Origin: Maniola hyperantus
Taxonomy: Eukaryota; Arthropoda; Insecta; Lepidoptera; Nymphalidae
Direction of reading: 5' to 3'
DNA: 64,000 bases
Assembly (NCBI RefSeq): GCF_902806685.2
Contig: NC_048554.1
Coordinates: 10,974,001 to 11,038,000, forward strand
Shown here one piece after another: positions 42,618 to 53,074 of this stretch. The notes beneath the pieces are model-generated. The model was not told the origin of the DNA and did no database searches. It saw nothing but the letters and a program-made list of their open reading frames with translations. Position 1 is the stretch's first letter. The number at the start of each line of letters is the position of its first letter. A program made the translations under genes and the position numbers.

Positions 42618-42812
42618 TCCATAATCTATTAGTTGTCTGTCTATCTGTCTGTCTGGCTGATACCTTTGCCGATCCATTTCACTGAGTTTAATGAAATTAG
42701 GAACAGCTTGCATCTTGGAGACGGATATATGTATAAATCGGAAATCGAAGAGTTCCCACAAGATTTTCGAAAAACTTAAACTTACGCGAAAGAAGTCGCG
42801 AGCATTGTCTAG
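42618..42812 (+). mobile_element. Helitron, CTGCTAGC variant, diverged full length
   Basis: A|TCCATAATCTATTAGTTGTC at the start, GCGAGCATTGTCTAG|T at the end. The interior is worn (CTGAGTTTAATGAAATTAGG). Confidence 0.8.
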
Positions 42813-42827
42813 TAAGTAGGTAGGCAA

Positions 42828-43061
42828 TCTAAATATGCATATAAAAGGAAAGGTGACTGGCTGACTGACTGACTGACTGATCTTTCAACGCACAACTCAA
42901 ACAACTACTGGACGGATCGGGCTGAAATTTGGCATGCAGATAGCTATTATGACGTAGGCATCCGCTAAGAAAGGGTTTTCGAAAATTCAACCCCTGAGGG
43001 GGTGAAATAGGGTTTTGAAATTTGTGTAGTCCACGCGGACGAAGTCGCGAGCATAAGCTAG
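42828..43061 (+). mobile_element. Lep1-type Helitron, full length
   Basis: A|TCTAAATATGCATATAAAAG at the start and GCGAGCATAAGCTAG|T at the end; short (GACT)n. It lies 15 bp from the previous Helitron, same orientation. Confidence 0.9.
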
Positions 43062-43534
43062 TAAATTACAAAATGCATTCATTTTATAGGTCACTCTATT
43101 AATTTTGCATTCCACCTTAGACACATGTTGGTAATATCTATGCATGTTGGGCGAATGTCAAATGTCAGTTGTTGCTACGCTAAAAAAAGGGAACGTTGTT
43201 GCTCCCCAGCTGGCTGGCAATAAAGAGCCACGTGCGCGCGAAAGAAATAAAGAATAGGGGGGACAAGATGGCGTCTCGTGCACTTGACATTTCCAATTAA
43301 TTTGCGGGGGACATCTGTGCCGTTAGCAGCTGAGCGGTCGGCTATTTGGGGCATAATGCGGATTACGTTTATACGAGTAATGAGGCTCGGCCGCCGGCGA
43401 CACGCGTGCCCGGGACAGGGCTTGTTGTAGACAAATACTGTCGTACTGCTGAGACTCATGAGAGGGTCGTTTGGAGATATACATAGATTGGTAGTAGGTA
43501 CCTAGTACCTACCCATTGTAGAATTGTTATTGGA
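43062..43534. other. Spacer with GC-rich patch
   Basis: 43190-43420 has higher GC than its surroundings and a 94-codon minus-strand frame without recognised motifs. I do not call a gene. Confidence 0.4.
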
Positions 43535-43703
43535 TACAGTTCTTGCAATTCACGAAGGCGAGTGGACTTTACTTGTGGTTACTTCGGATACGCGGGCATT
43601 GCGTAAATGTGCGTGCATGTCAGACCAATCAGTCGCGAGCAAGCGCTCGCAAACGTCCTACCAGTGTACCTACCACTCGCCTCCGTGAATTTCAAGAACT
43701 GTA
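43535..43703. mobile_element. MITE, TIR ACAGTTCTTGCAATTC
   Basis: Left ACAGTTCTTGCAATTCACGA and right CCGTGAATTTCAAGAACTGT are inverted. Same interior words as 31521. Confidence 0.85.
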
Positions 43704-43712
43704 CCGCACCCC

Positions 43713-43775
43713 AATGGGACCCTATTACTAAGCTTCAGCTGTCTGTCTGTCTGTCTGTCCGTCCGTCCAAATTAC
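43713..43775 (-). mobile_element. CCAGTCAAGTGCGAGTC repeat, small fragment
   Basis: ATGGGACCCTATTACTAAGC and (GTCT)n(GTCC)n on the plus strand. Confidence 0.6.
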
Positions 43776-44117
43776 AGAAAAAAACAACACCTATCTTAGC
43801 AATAGCTTCTAAATCTAAGGCATAGACACTCACAGACGATTTAACCTCGGTGACTATACGCCTTTGTTCGCCACGTAAGCCGTTTAGCGCCCTAGTGTAC
43901 AGGAGAAATTGAGTTAATTCATGACTTCCTCTTCCGGCTGCATGTTTGTCTTATTCCTTACTGGCTAACTCTATTATTCGGTTACAGTGTTCCAATAAAA
44001 TTTTCACCGCTCTAAAATTTCTTATATTGACTGTGAACTGCAACCCGGTACTACTTATTTCAATTTAAACAACTTAACAGGATGAAGGAGAATACCTACT
44101 TGTTTCTTCAGCAAAAT
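43776..44117. other. Spacer, no gene recognised
   Basis: No supported feature. Confidence 0.5.
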
Positions 44118-44335
44118 TTTTTTTTTTTTAATATTCAGAATACAAGTTAGCCCTTGACTGCAATCTCACCTGGTGGTATGTGATGATGCAGTCTAAGATG
44201 ATAGCGGGCTAACCTGGAAGGGGTATGGCAGTTTTTAATAAACCCATGCCCCTTTGGTTTCTACACAGCATCGTACCGGAACGCTAAATCGCTTGGCGGC
44301 ACGGCTTTGCCGTGATCTGCGCCACTGCGGAGCAG
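44118..44335 (-). mobile_element. SINE (second family), 3' two thirds
   Basis: Begins with a T-run (the SINE A-tail on the minus strand), then AGAATACAAGTTAGCCCTTG, TGATGATGCAGTCTAAGATG and CATCGTACCGGAACGCTAAA as at 29905. The tRNA head is missing. Confidence 0.8.
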
Positions 44336-44405
44336 GTACGGAATAAATGAAAATTAAATTTTAATTTTTTTATTAGGTATTTGTTATTTTAGACATATCT
44401 ACACA

Positions 44406-44674
44406 CTAGCTGATGCCCGCGACTTCGTACGCAAGGATTTAGTATTTTAAAAATCCCGTGGGAACTCTTTGATTTTCCGGGATAAAAAGTAGCCTATGTC
44501 ACTCTTCAGGTCTTAAACTATACCTACCCATACAAAAAATCACGTCGATCCGTTGCTCCATTGCAATGTGATTGAAGGACAAATCAACAAACCAACAAAC
44601 TAACAAACTAACAAACCAATAAACCAACAAACCAACAAATAAACACACTTTCGCATTTATAATATGGGTAGTGA
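44406..44674 (-). mobile_element. Helitron (TATAAATGCGAAAG family), full length
   Basis: On the minus strand A|TCACTACCCATATTATAAAT starts and GCGGGCATCAGCTAG|T ends the element. The GTTTGTTGGTTT stretch is extended by repeats of ACAAACCAACAA (plus strand). Confidence 0.88.
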
Positions 44675-44682
44675 TGGGTACT

Positions 44683-44807
44683 GATTATATGAAAATTTCA
44701 ACTCACAACACGTATTACGCTTCACAAGATACAGCCCGCACAGACAGACGGACGACGAATATCGAGGCGGTTCCATTAGCATTCTTCGGGTACGGATCCC
44801 TAAAAAC
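44683..44807 (+). mobile_element. CCAGTCAAGTGCGAGTC repeat, right end
   Basis: TTCACAAGATACAGCCCGC, CAGACAGACGGACGACG and GGGTACGGATCCCTAAAAA. Confidence 0.7.
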
Positions 44808-45166
44808 GTGGAGACTTAGCGAATAATCATCATTAATCAACAGTTCACTGAACAAACGGTAAACACAGAAAATATCAAAGTATCCTTATATTCTAAAAGT
44901 GGAGCTTCCATCTCGCACTTACGTCAAGCCTGAACGCGGCTTTGTTGGCCGAGGCATGCCAATTAACATGCAATTATTTTGAGAAGTTTAACTATTTTTC
45001 ATGTTCTTTAGGTTAGGTTATTTTATCTTTTACTGTACGACTTCTGTTTTCAACGCACGTTGTGAATGCCCGTAAATGGAGTTATATGCGACCTATGTAT
45101 ATATAACTCAAAAACATATTATGTAATTTAAGTGTGTAATTCTGTGGGTGGTTCTGTGATAAATAA
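44808..45166. other. Spacer, no gene recognised
   Basis: AT-rich. The open frame of the LINE below begins after a stop codon at 45164-45166. Confidence 0.5.
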
Positions 45167-46382
45167 AATAAAAACTACGCAAGTGACGCTCAGCTTGAGA
45201 AAGTAATTAATAATTTTTGTTTATTTGTTCCAAAATTTACTTACTATCTAAGATGTTCTCCACTTTGGAAATTTAATACTTTATTGGACAATTTAGATGC
45301 TTTTGTTAAAAATATTCTCACTAGTATTCTGAATTGTCCAATAAGTAATCAAGCATGGTCCCAGGCTTCTCTTCCAATCAGGTATGGAGGTCTGGGAATT
45401 CGCAAAATTTCTAGTGTTTCGCTGCCAGCATTTCTTTCCTCTGTTTACAGTACACACACTCTCTATGGCAAGATTATATCCAATTCTTTGGGTTCCATAG
45501 AGGTGTCTGGCTTAACAGAGGCAAGAAATGAATGGTCCATGCATAGTCCCAGCCAAGTGCCGGTTTCTCTTTCTTCCCAGAGACAGTGGGACGACATTAT
45601 TTGCAAAACGAAATTTGACACTTTACTAGCAAACGCAAATTCTAAAAAAGACCGTGCTCGTCTTCTCGCTGTCTCTGCAAAAGAGTCCGGTTACTGGCTA
45701 CATGCTCTTCCCTCTGCCAACCTGGGCACTCTGTTAGACCATACGACACTTTCTGTTTTGATTGGTCTTAGGCTTGGCGCCACAATAAACCAGCCTCACC
45801 GTTGCCACTGCGGTGACTGCGTTGACGCCTTCGGCCACCATGGGCTCTCCTGTTCGAGAAGCGCTGGTCGCTTCTCCCGCCATAGTACCCTTAACGACAT
45901 CATCCGGAGGTCCCTTGCCACCGCCCATGTGCCAGCTGTACTAGAACCTATTGGTTTGGCACGTGGCGATGGCAAGAGACCTGATGGTATGACGCTCGTA
46001 CCGTGGAAGATGGGCAGGTCGCTTGTTTGGGATGCAACTTGTGTAGACACTTTAGCTGCATCCCACATTCAGGCGACCTTCCTCTATGGCGGGTGCAGCG
46101 GCCATCAGCGCCGAACAGGCCAAAAGGCGCAAATATGAAAACTTCGATGGGAGCTTCGTATTCGTGCCTTTTGGTGTGGAGACCTTGGGGCCGTGGGGCC
46201 CGGGGGCTCGAGCTCTTTTTGAAGAAATTGCGAAAAGAGTTATCGAGTCAACCGGGGACCCGAGAGCTGGCAGCTACCTTGGCCAAAGAATTAGTTTGGC
46301 CATCCAAAGGGGTAATGCTGCCAGCATCTTGGGTACAATGCCTCGCTGCGGTGGTCTCGATGAGGTTTTAGATTTAATGTAA
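45167..46382 (+). pseudogene. LINE reverse transcriptase C-terminus with CCHC and RLE-like domain
   Basis: The frame is open from 45167 and read to 46138; a second frame (to 46382) continues the same protein after a one-base shift near 46085. The upstream part (FVPKFTYYLR, SPLWKF) and ASLPIRYGGLGIR look like the end of the RT palm and the thumb. Counted from codon 45284, C174, C176, C179, H185 and C190 form a CCHC-type knuckle. R232-P233-D234 and D250 resemble the R/KPD..D core of a restriction-like endonuclease, as in R2-type LINEs. After the shift, FVFVPFGVETLG, GDPRAGSYL and ISLAIQRGNAASI complete the C-terminus and end at a stop. The catalytic RT core is absent, so the copy is 5'-truncated and dead. 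Clade assignment is inference. Confidence 0.75.
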
Positions 46383-47633
46383 TTTATTTTAGTTTTAATT
46401 TAATTGTTTTCTTTTTTTTTAGATTTAAGTTTATTAATAGTTTATTTGTTTTTTATAGATAATTAAAACTATTAATAATTAATAATTAGATATTTTTAAT
46501 AAACTTATTTGTTGTTCCAACTTATTGTAAGGATTTCAAGAAATTTTTATACTTACATTTTAAATATTTTTGGGCTATCTATTTATATCACATTTACAAT
46601 ACTACTACAGTATGTGTGTCTGTGTACTTCCTATTTATTTACTATTTATGTCCTGACTTATTGTGCAGACTTATTTTCTCTAATAGAAACAAATTCATTA
46701 TTTTTAGTTTTCACATTTTAGTCTTCTTAATAGCATAATCACTCTGTAAATATTTATTTACATGGCAATTTACTGTTGATTTTACTGAGAGTAAATAAAT
46801 TGTGCCCATAAATAAGTCGCATGTTATTCGTGTGCCAAAACGCAGGTAGGGCGGCGTCCCTTGTAAACAATCTGAGATGCGCCGGCGCACCGCAGCATCA
46901 CGTTTATAATACAAGCCAGGGCTGCGCTCACACCTGACAGTGACGGATTATTTCTCGTATGGGGTTATAAAGTGTTAAGTTTCAATAACATACAAGACAA
47001 CGGTGTTTTTAGACATTTCAAACAAATTCAGGTTCGAAATTAAAATTCCATAATTTTGTGTTTCGTTATTTACGTGTACTTTTGCGTAAATACGAAGAAA
47101 GTGCGCGTATTTCAAATGCTTTTGATTTGTAGGTAGGTTTTGTCTCTACCTTACCTAAGGGAAGATCTCTTTATAATAACATCTAAGTAATAAAATAAAT
47201 AAAATATGATATAATTTCGCGGAGTCTAATCTGAGGCAGGAATAATGTTGTGAACTGCGGTGAAGTGCTTTCAATAATTATTAATTACTATAAAAATTAT
47301 ACAATTATAATTTTAAATTGGGAAGATCCCAACTGGGACAGGGATTGATAGATTGGTAATCGGTTGACAATGATGATGGGAAAATCTGTTTGTAGAGCGT
47401 TTATCTGTTGGCTAAAAGAGTAACTTTAGTCATTTATCCGAGGATCTTCGTTTGTTTACCTGAATGCAACGTATTGAGCGCAGTGTAGTACAAAACCTAC
47501 TTAGTAGTAGTCTAGTATAATATTTGTAGAGTCAATTAGAATTTAGAACTTCTATATAATATGTACTAGCACTACCATCTATCTAAGCATTAATAAAAAG
47601 ACAAGACAATAAACTTAGCTTCGGAAATAATAT
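46383..47633. other. AT-rich spacer, including the LINE 3' UTR
   Basis: 46383-46510 is probably the UTR of the LINE. 47325-47375 (CAACTGGGACAGGGATTGAT, CGGTTGACAATGATGATGG) is a possible RTE 3' tip. No gene recognised. Confidence 0.45.
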
Positions 47634-47832
47634 ACATATATAAAATAAGAAAAATGTATCAACGCACAGCTCAAACTACTGGACGGATCGGGTTGCAATT
47701 TAGCATGCAGATAGCTATTACGACGTAGGCATTCGTTAAGAAAGGATTTTTGAAAACTGAACCCCTAAGGGAGTGAAATAGAGGTTTGAAATTTGTGTAG
47801 TCCACGTGGACGAAGTCGCGAGCATAAGCTAG
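47634..47832 (+). mobile_element. Lep1-type Helitron lacking the GACT tract
   Basis: ATATAAAATAAGAAAAATG leads directly to TATCAACGCACAGCTCAAAC; ends GCGAGCATAAGCTAG|T. The (GACT)n tract is deleted. Confidence 0.82.
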
Positions 47833-48127
47833 TAAAAGTATAAATTGCGTACGTACGTAAGTATAGTTTAATATTTGGGGTATGCTTGCGTGTGCTGTGT
47901 GTATTTCGTGATTAAACAATTGATGTTTGTTTAGGAGCGAAGTGTCAGCCCTGAGAACAATAGCTCCGTTTATACTAAGAATGTTAGTGTGACTCCACAT
48001 TATTGATACTGTAGTAATTTTTGAATTTTTTTTAGTTTATTTAAATTAATGATAAGACAGCTTGGGAATGAGTCGCTTAACAGTTTTGATAGTCCTAATA
48101 AGTTTAAGTGATTTCATGAAGTGTTTT

Positions 48128-48292
48128 TTAAATAAAAAAAGCGAGCAAACGAGCTGGCGGGTCGGGTCACCTATTGACGTTAAGTAATTATCGCCACCCA
48201 TGAACATTTGCAGCACCAGAGGGATCGTCAATGCGTTACCGGCCTTTCAAGACTTTGTTTGTCTGCCCCTTGAATAACACCATAATGGTGTT
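48128..48292 (-). mobile_element. Jockey-like LINE 3' end
   Basis: GCGAGCAAACGAGCTGGCGG, CATTTGCAGCACCAGAGGGA and TTGTCTGCCCCTTGAATAAC match the 11511 family tail on the minus strand. Confidence 0.75.
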
Positions 48293-48592
48293 TATAAAAG
48301 AATACCCAGCTGAGTTTTTTGGGCTCTTCTCAGACCTGGGAACGTTTGGAACCCTCGCAGCTTTAGTTTTAAGTTTAGGTAATTAATTATCTCCATTACA
48401 TCATTGTCTTACAAATTCAACAAATGACAATCAAATCACTCACGGTAGTTTAAACGCTAAAAAAGACAATCAAATGCATCGAGATAGATTTCAATAAATC
48501 ATCATCATCGCGTGCCTTCTTCAAAACGAAGTTTGGCGATAGTCCGAAAAAATGCTTTTCTTTCTAAAACCGCCTCTTTAGCTTTGGGTAGC
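48293..48592. other. Spacer, no gene recognised
   Basis: No supported feature. 48505-48590 (GTGCCTTCTTCAAAACGAAG) may belong to an unidentified repeat. Confidence 0.4.
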
Positions 48593-49803
48593 TAATAGAA
48601 ATAGAAATAGAAATAGTTTTTTATTTGCCAGAATGTGGTACAATTTGGTCTTAAATCTATTTTGAGCCCTTGACATTCAACCAATAATTTGGTGTGCAAC
48701 TTATTATAGTAACTACATTATCATAGAATAATAAAGTGTGAAAATTAACAATCAATAATCTACTTAACTTATTTATATTTAAATGAATCTATCTAGAAAG
48801 TACCTAATGTTAACAATATGATTTTATTCAAATATAAAAAACCCCTGTCAAGTCAATAATAATTATTAAAAAAAAAGAAGTATACATGTTCATCAGTTAA
48901 AAAAATAGAAATAACAATCTTAGAATAACACCACAATACTTAAGGTCATATCCATATCAATGAGTCAGTCATATCAATCATAAATTATTAAATATAAACA
49001 TTTTATCCGCCTCTTTAAAATTAAAAAAAAAAAAAAAAAAAAAAGTCACTTATAAGGTTTTAGATACTCCTTAATTGAATAGTAGCATTCCTCTAATAAC
49101 CATTTATTTAAGAATGATTTAAGTGAAGGCAGTGACATTACTTTAACATGGGGAGGAAGCTGGTTAAATATGGTTATTGCCATGCAATATGAATTATTTT
49201 GAAATAAGCATAATTTTATGCGAGGCAGTATCAGTCTGTCTTTGTGTCTTGTTCGTTTTCCAAGTTCATCTCCATGTCTGGTGAAAAGATCAGGGTTCTT
49301 TTTTACAAAAATGCACATTTCCTTTATATAAATACAAGGCAAAGGGAGTATGTTAAGGGACTTAAACAAGGGTTTGCAACTATCCATATAATGTGCACCG
49401 CATATTGCCCGTATACACTTTTTTTGTACTCTGAATGCTCTGTCTATGTCAACTGAGTTGCCCCAAATTATCAAACCGTAAGTAAGTACAGATGATACAT
49501 AGCCATGGTACGCGCTCAAGACAGCTTCTCTAGTGGCTACTTTCCTTAACCTTTTTAAAGCGAACACAAATTTATTAATTCTACTACATACATTGTCAAT
49601 ATGTTTTTTCCAGTTGCAATGTTTATCAAGTTCAATACCTAGAAATTTTGTTGATTCCACTTCACATATGACACAGTTATTACAATGTATCTGAAGAGGA
49701 ATATCTTTAGCTTGAACGCTTTTAAATGCCACCATTTTTGTTTTTGCTACATTAAGTTTTAAGCTAAGCCCTGTCCACTCCATCCTATCGTCCAATCTTT
49801 TGC
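48593..49803 (-). mobile_element. Jockey-like LINE, 3' half with long UTR
   Basis: Minus strand. The coding part (49046-49803) is followed by a UTR of about 450 bp and ends in a (TTTCTA)n tail at 48593-48615. A poly-T stretch (poly-A on plus, 49024-49044) follows the stop codon directly. 5'-truncated near 49803. No clear target duplication was found. Confidence 0.8.
49046..49795 (-). CDS. LINE reverse transcriptase C-terminal region, intact frame
   Basis: This is the longest uninterrupted LINE frame in the window (249 codons). KLNVAKTKMVAF (13-24) precedes FLGIELD (51-57) and NWKKHID (61-67), the end of the RT palm. A thumb-like AYHGYVSSVLTYGLIIWG (95-112) and QKKCIRAICG (124-133) follow, then the usual jockey/CR1-like tail with FNQLPPHVK. 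The YxDD catalytic box and the endonuclease lie upstream and are missing. The chosen M is only the first in frame; the homology starts a few codons earlier. The lack of stops suggests a fairly young insertion, but it cannot move on its own. Confidence 0.8.
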   Translation of the reverse strand: MDDRMEWTGLSLKLNVAKTKMVAFKSVQAKDIPLQIHCNNCVICEVESTKFLGIELDKHCNWKKHIDNVCSRINKFVFALKRLRKVATREAVLSAYHGYVSSVLTYGLIIWGNSVDIDRAFRVQKKCIRAICGAHYMDSCKPLFKSLNILPLPCIYIKEMCIFVKKNPDLFTRHGDELGKRTRHKDRLILPRIKLCLFQNNSYCMAITIFNQLPPHVKVMSLPSLKSFLNKWLLEECYYSIKEYLKPYK

Positions 49804-50096
49804 GTCTTTGGCGACCTGGAAAAAAAAATTGGAATAAATATGTAGCATGACTCTAATACCGTTCAATCGCGCTACACAATATATCTGGGTGTCAGGCGGC
49901 GCTTTCGGGCAGTGTATTTGTGAGTTCACGCGAGACGAGTATTTGTCTGACTCTGCACGGAGGGGAAACTGATATGAGGAGGACTGAGGAGATATTGATA
50001 TCTTACTCGATTTTACCAGAGATTTGACGCCGTTTTGATTCCATATCTAAAAACATTTTTTTTATATTCTTTCATTATATTGTTTACTAGATGATG
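49804..50096. other. Spacer, no gene recognised
   Basis: No supported feature. Confidence 0.45.
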
Positions 50097-50238
50097 CCCG
50101 CGACTTCGTCCGCATGGATTTATTTTTTTGAAAATCCCGTGGGAACTCTTTAATTTTCCAGGATAAAAAGTAGCCTGTTCCCACGGGATTTAAAAAAAAA
50201 CGTAACTCCACGCGGACGAAGTCGCGGGCATTAGCTAG
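50097..50238. mobile_element. Two Helitron 3' ends fused tail to tail
   Basis: Left end A|CTAGATGATGCCCGCG and right end GCGGGCATTAGCTAG|T are both 3' termini of the same family, in opposite orientation. They meet near 50177 (AGCCTG|TTCCCACGGG). The whole is a 142-bp imperfect palindrome with no 5' TC end. Confidence 0.8.
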
Positions 50239-50433
50239 TTTTAAATATTCTCTAGTAAGTTAGGTACACTATGTTAGCAGTAGAGCAGATGTTAAGACGT
50301 CAAAGATGTAGCACGTCGACCTGAAAATAGAGATGGGACAAACTCGATTAACGTTATTCAACTAATAAAAATCGTTATTATTCACAGGTGCACCCCCACA
50401 GCACCCCATATATACAACACGTCTAGCCGTTTG
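50239..50433. other. Short spacer
   Basis: No supported feature. Confidence 0.4.
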
Positions 50434-50498
50434 ATGTAAAAAACCGGTCCAGCGCGAGTCGGACTCGCACACGAATGGTTCCGTACAATCGTATGAAT

Positions 50499-51133
50499 TC
50501 AGTACCCTTAAGGTTCGTACGCACCTGAGCGGCGCGGCGCGGCGCTTCAGTCCGACTGCAGAACGCGTCACCTCAGGCCGCTCGACGGTGCCTACCGCAC
50601 TACAACTTCAGTACGCGGCACCTCGCGTCACTTGCGCGTCACTTTTATACCCGTTCGCGTACGAGCGCGAAGCGCCGTGCCGCGCCGCTGGGTATGTCGC
50701 ACTAGCGTCACTGCACTGCGCGTCGCTTCGCTGCGCTTCAAAATATTCTCTCCAGCCGTGCCGCGCGGCAACGCGCGGTGAAGCGCTGTGCAGCGCCGCT
50801 CTAGTGCGATATGCGCCATACAAAATGATAGAAATGATATTTTGACGCTCTGTGCCGCGACGTGCAGCTCGCTGAAGCGCCGCGCCGCGCCGCTCAGGTG
50901 CGTACGAACCTTTATTATAAATGCGAAAGTGTATTTGTTTGTTGGTTTGCTGGTTTGTTGTTATGACCTTCAATCACGTCGCAACGGTGCAACGGACTGA
51001 CGTTATTTTTTGCATGGGTATAGTTAAAGACCTGGAGAGTGACATAGGCTAGGGACATTTTCATCCCGGAAAATCAAAGAGTTCCCACGGGATTTTTAAA
51101 AAACCCTTATTCCACGCGGACGAAGTCAGCTAG
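50499..51133 (+). mobile_element. Helitron carrying a Harbinger MITE
   Basis: It starts TCAGTACCCTTA, is interrupted at 50511-50911, and resumes TTATTATAAATGCGAAAG. It ends GACGAAGTCAGCTAG with a small deletion of the terminal GCGGGCAT. Confidence 0.8.
50511..50911. mobile_element. Harbinger-type MITE, perfect 40-bp TIRs, TSD TTA
   Basis: Termini AGGTTCGTACGCACCTGAGC and its complement match perfectly for 40 bp, ending in GGCGCGGCGCTTCAG. TTA flanks both sides (50508-50510, 50912-50914); removing the element restores the Helitron start CCCTTATTATAAAT seen at 12531. The interior is GC-rich (GCGTCACTT, CGTCGCTTCGCTGCG) and without a transposase. Frames of 85, 121 and 63 codons here result from the GC content. 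Confidence 0.88.
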
Positions 51134-51142
51134 CTGTACCTA

Positions 51143-51370
51143 AACTATCTGATGCCCGCGAGTTGATCCGCGTAGATTTATGTTTTTAAAAATCCCGTGG
51201 GAACTCTTTGATTTTCCGGGATGAAAAGTAGCCTATGTCACTCTCCAGGTCTTTAACTATACCCATGCAAAAAATCACATCGATCTGATGTACTGTAGCA
51301 ACGTGATTGAAGGACAAACCAATAAACTAACAAACAAACACACTTTCACATTATAATACCCATTCTATCT
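51143..51370 (-). mobile_element. Helitron (TATAAATGCGAAAG family), opposite orientation
   Basis: ATCTGATGCCCGCGAG, AAAATCCCGTGGGAACTCTT, GTCACTCTCCAGGTCTTTAA and CACTTTCACATTATAATACC appear in order on the plus strand. Its 3' end faces that of the previous Helitron across 9 bp. Confidence 0.8.
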
Positions 51371-52019
51371 CTCATTCTCTGTAAAAATTTAAGCTCTCTA
51401 CCTATTACGGTTCATGAGATACTGACAGACGGACGGATAGGTAAATACGGACGGACAGTGGAGGCAGCATGAGGAGTGTAAAAGGGTCCCGTTGACACCT
51501 TTCGAGTAGGTACGGAACCCTAAAAAACACAACATTATAACGGTCCCGATGCAATGCCTGTTATACTAAGGTTTTTTTATAGTTTCACATTTCTATTGCA
51601 GGCGACCCATTCCAATAAGGTTAACACTTACCCCCCTATGTAATAACAGCACGGCTAGCATGGGCCGAAGATAAAAATTATATCCCCCGATTTTATCCAC
51701 TGCACAGGAGATAACATTAACTTCTCCACCCCTCAGAGCACGGCAACAGGGGAGAGGAGAAGTTTATCCCCGTTTGACATTTCACGGGGACTCGGGGGAC
51801 TATTTATCCACCGTCTATAGCATGGGGCCAAATAAAAGAAGATAAACTGTCCTTTTTTGACATTTGAGAGGGATAATTTTATCCTCGAGATTTGAGGTGG
51901 GTATAATGCTCATAGAACTTTAACTCAATTATTAAAAGATCAAAAAACATGTCTCGCGCTTTTTTTATTAGTTTGAAATAGAGAATTTAGAACGAAAATA
52001 ACATGAGCACGTAATTAGT

Positions 52020-52157
52020 GATGGAAGTAATCCCTTTGAATTTCCCGACGCTGAGTTCCGACACTTGTTTCGGATGGACAAATATTATGTGCTGTACTTG
52101 TGCGAGCAGCTTAATGAAGCACTAAAGCCGATTAATTCGATGGATGGATTCATAAAA
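52020..52157 (+). CDS. Harbinger-like transposase N-terminal exon
   Basis: The frame reads NPFEFPDAEFRHLFRMDK then YVLYLCEQLNEALKP. This fits the N-terminal helix region of HARBI1/Harbinger transposases, where a PxxEFRxLFRxxK motif is followed by a hydrophobic helix. AAAAGTAAGT at 52153-52162 could be a splice donor. The DDE catalytic exons were not found downstream; they may have been lost or replaced. Upstream the frame stays open for a few codons only, so the start is unclear. Family assignment is inference from the motif and the TIRs. Confidence 0.5.
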
Positions 52158-52345
52158 GTAAGTACCTAAGTACTTACCTATTACCTAAAACCATCTTGTG
52201 CAAACGAATAGGTACCTACTTAGGTAGGTAGTAGGTACCTACAAATAGGTCCTACATGCGGCTATTATCTATTTATTCTACGTCCTCACATCTATAAGAC
52301 TCTTGGCAGATGGTAGTTACCAGTGAGATACAAGTCAAGGTCATG

Positions 52346-52563
52346 GGATGACTATTGCCCGCGACTTCATCTGTGTGGATTTAGGTTTTGAAAATCCTGT
52401 GAGAACTATTTGATTTTCCAGAATAAAAAGTAGCCGGTGTCCATCCTCGGGATGTAAGCTAACTCTGTAGGTACTAAATTTCATCTAAATCGGTTAGACT
52501 GTTGGGCTGTGAAAAGCTAGCAGACAGGCAGACACACTTTCGCATTTATAATATTAGTATGGA
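52346..52563 (-). mobile_element. Helitron, CTGCTAGC variant, inserted in the TIR element
   Basis: Minus strand A|TCCATACTAATATTATAAAT to a worn GCGGGCAATAGTCATC end. Body words CTAAATTTCATCTAAATCGG and AAAGCTAGCAGACAGGCAGA (plus strand). Confidence 0.8.
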
Positions 52564-53074
52564 TTATTGGAAATATAAAATAACACAATGACTCATTATA
52601 ATAAAATCATTTATTTGAACAAAATAGGCAGGAGTCTAATTTAACAAAACAATTCTTAAATTAAAATACACACCTATATCATAGTTAAATACATAATGAT
52701 ACACAAACACAATAACACTTTACAAATTATAATGGTTCATCATAAGTGTTTTGTAAGAGTAAATATGTTAGCCTATTATACTTTATAGACCATTTCAGTA
52801 TATCCTCTTACTCTTAATTTATTATTATTGAAAATCATTAATGTATAAATTGTATGTTTCAGAATTCCAATGGAACAACCAAAGGACAGACTAGAAAATG
52901 TAACAAATAAAGAAATCTCACATATCTATGGATCAAACCAGACTGCTAACTGTTGCCTGACAATAAAAGGGAAAAAGGGATGGAATAATAAATACATATT
53001 TGCATTAAAATATATTTCTTTAAGTACCTATTACCTAAAACCACCTTGTGCAAACCCATCCTTATATCTACTAC

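Larger units (their letters stand above)
50434..51527 (+). mobile_element. CCAGTCAAGTGCGAGTC repeat split by nested elements
   Basis: The left part (50434-50498: AAAAAACCGGTCCAGCGCGA, CACACGAATGGTTCCGTAC) and the right part (51371-51527: TGTAAAAATTTAAGCTCTCT, GTACGGAACCCTAAAAA) belong together. Between them sit two oppositely oriented Helitrons and a Harbinger MITE. Confidence 0.8.

Noticed and set aside
45734..46068. Minus-strand frames of 64 and 90 codons
   Set aside because: Antisense to the conserved LINE C-terminus at 45167.
50588..50973. Overlapping GC-rich frames up to 121 codons
   Set aside because: They lie inside the Harbinger MITE with 40-bp TIRs. GC-rich sequence lacks stops; no domain is visible and frames exist on both strands.
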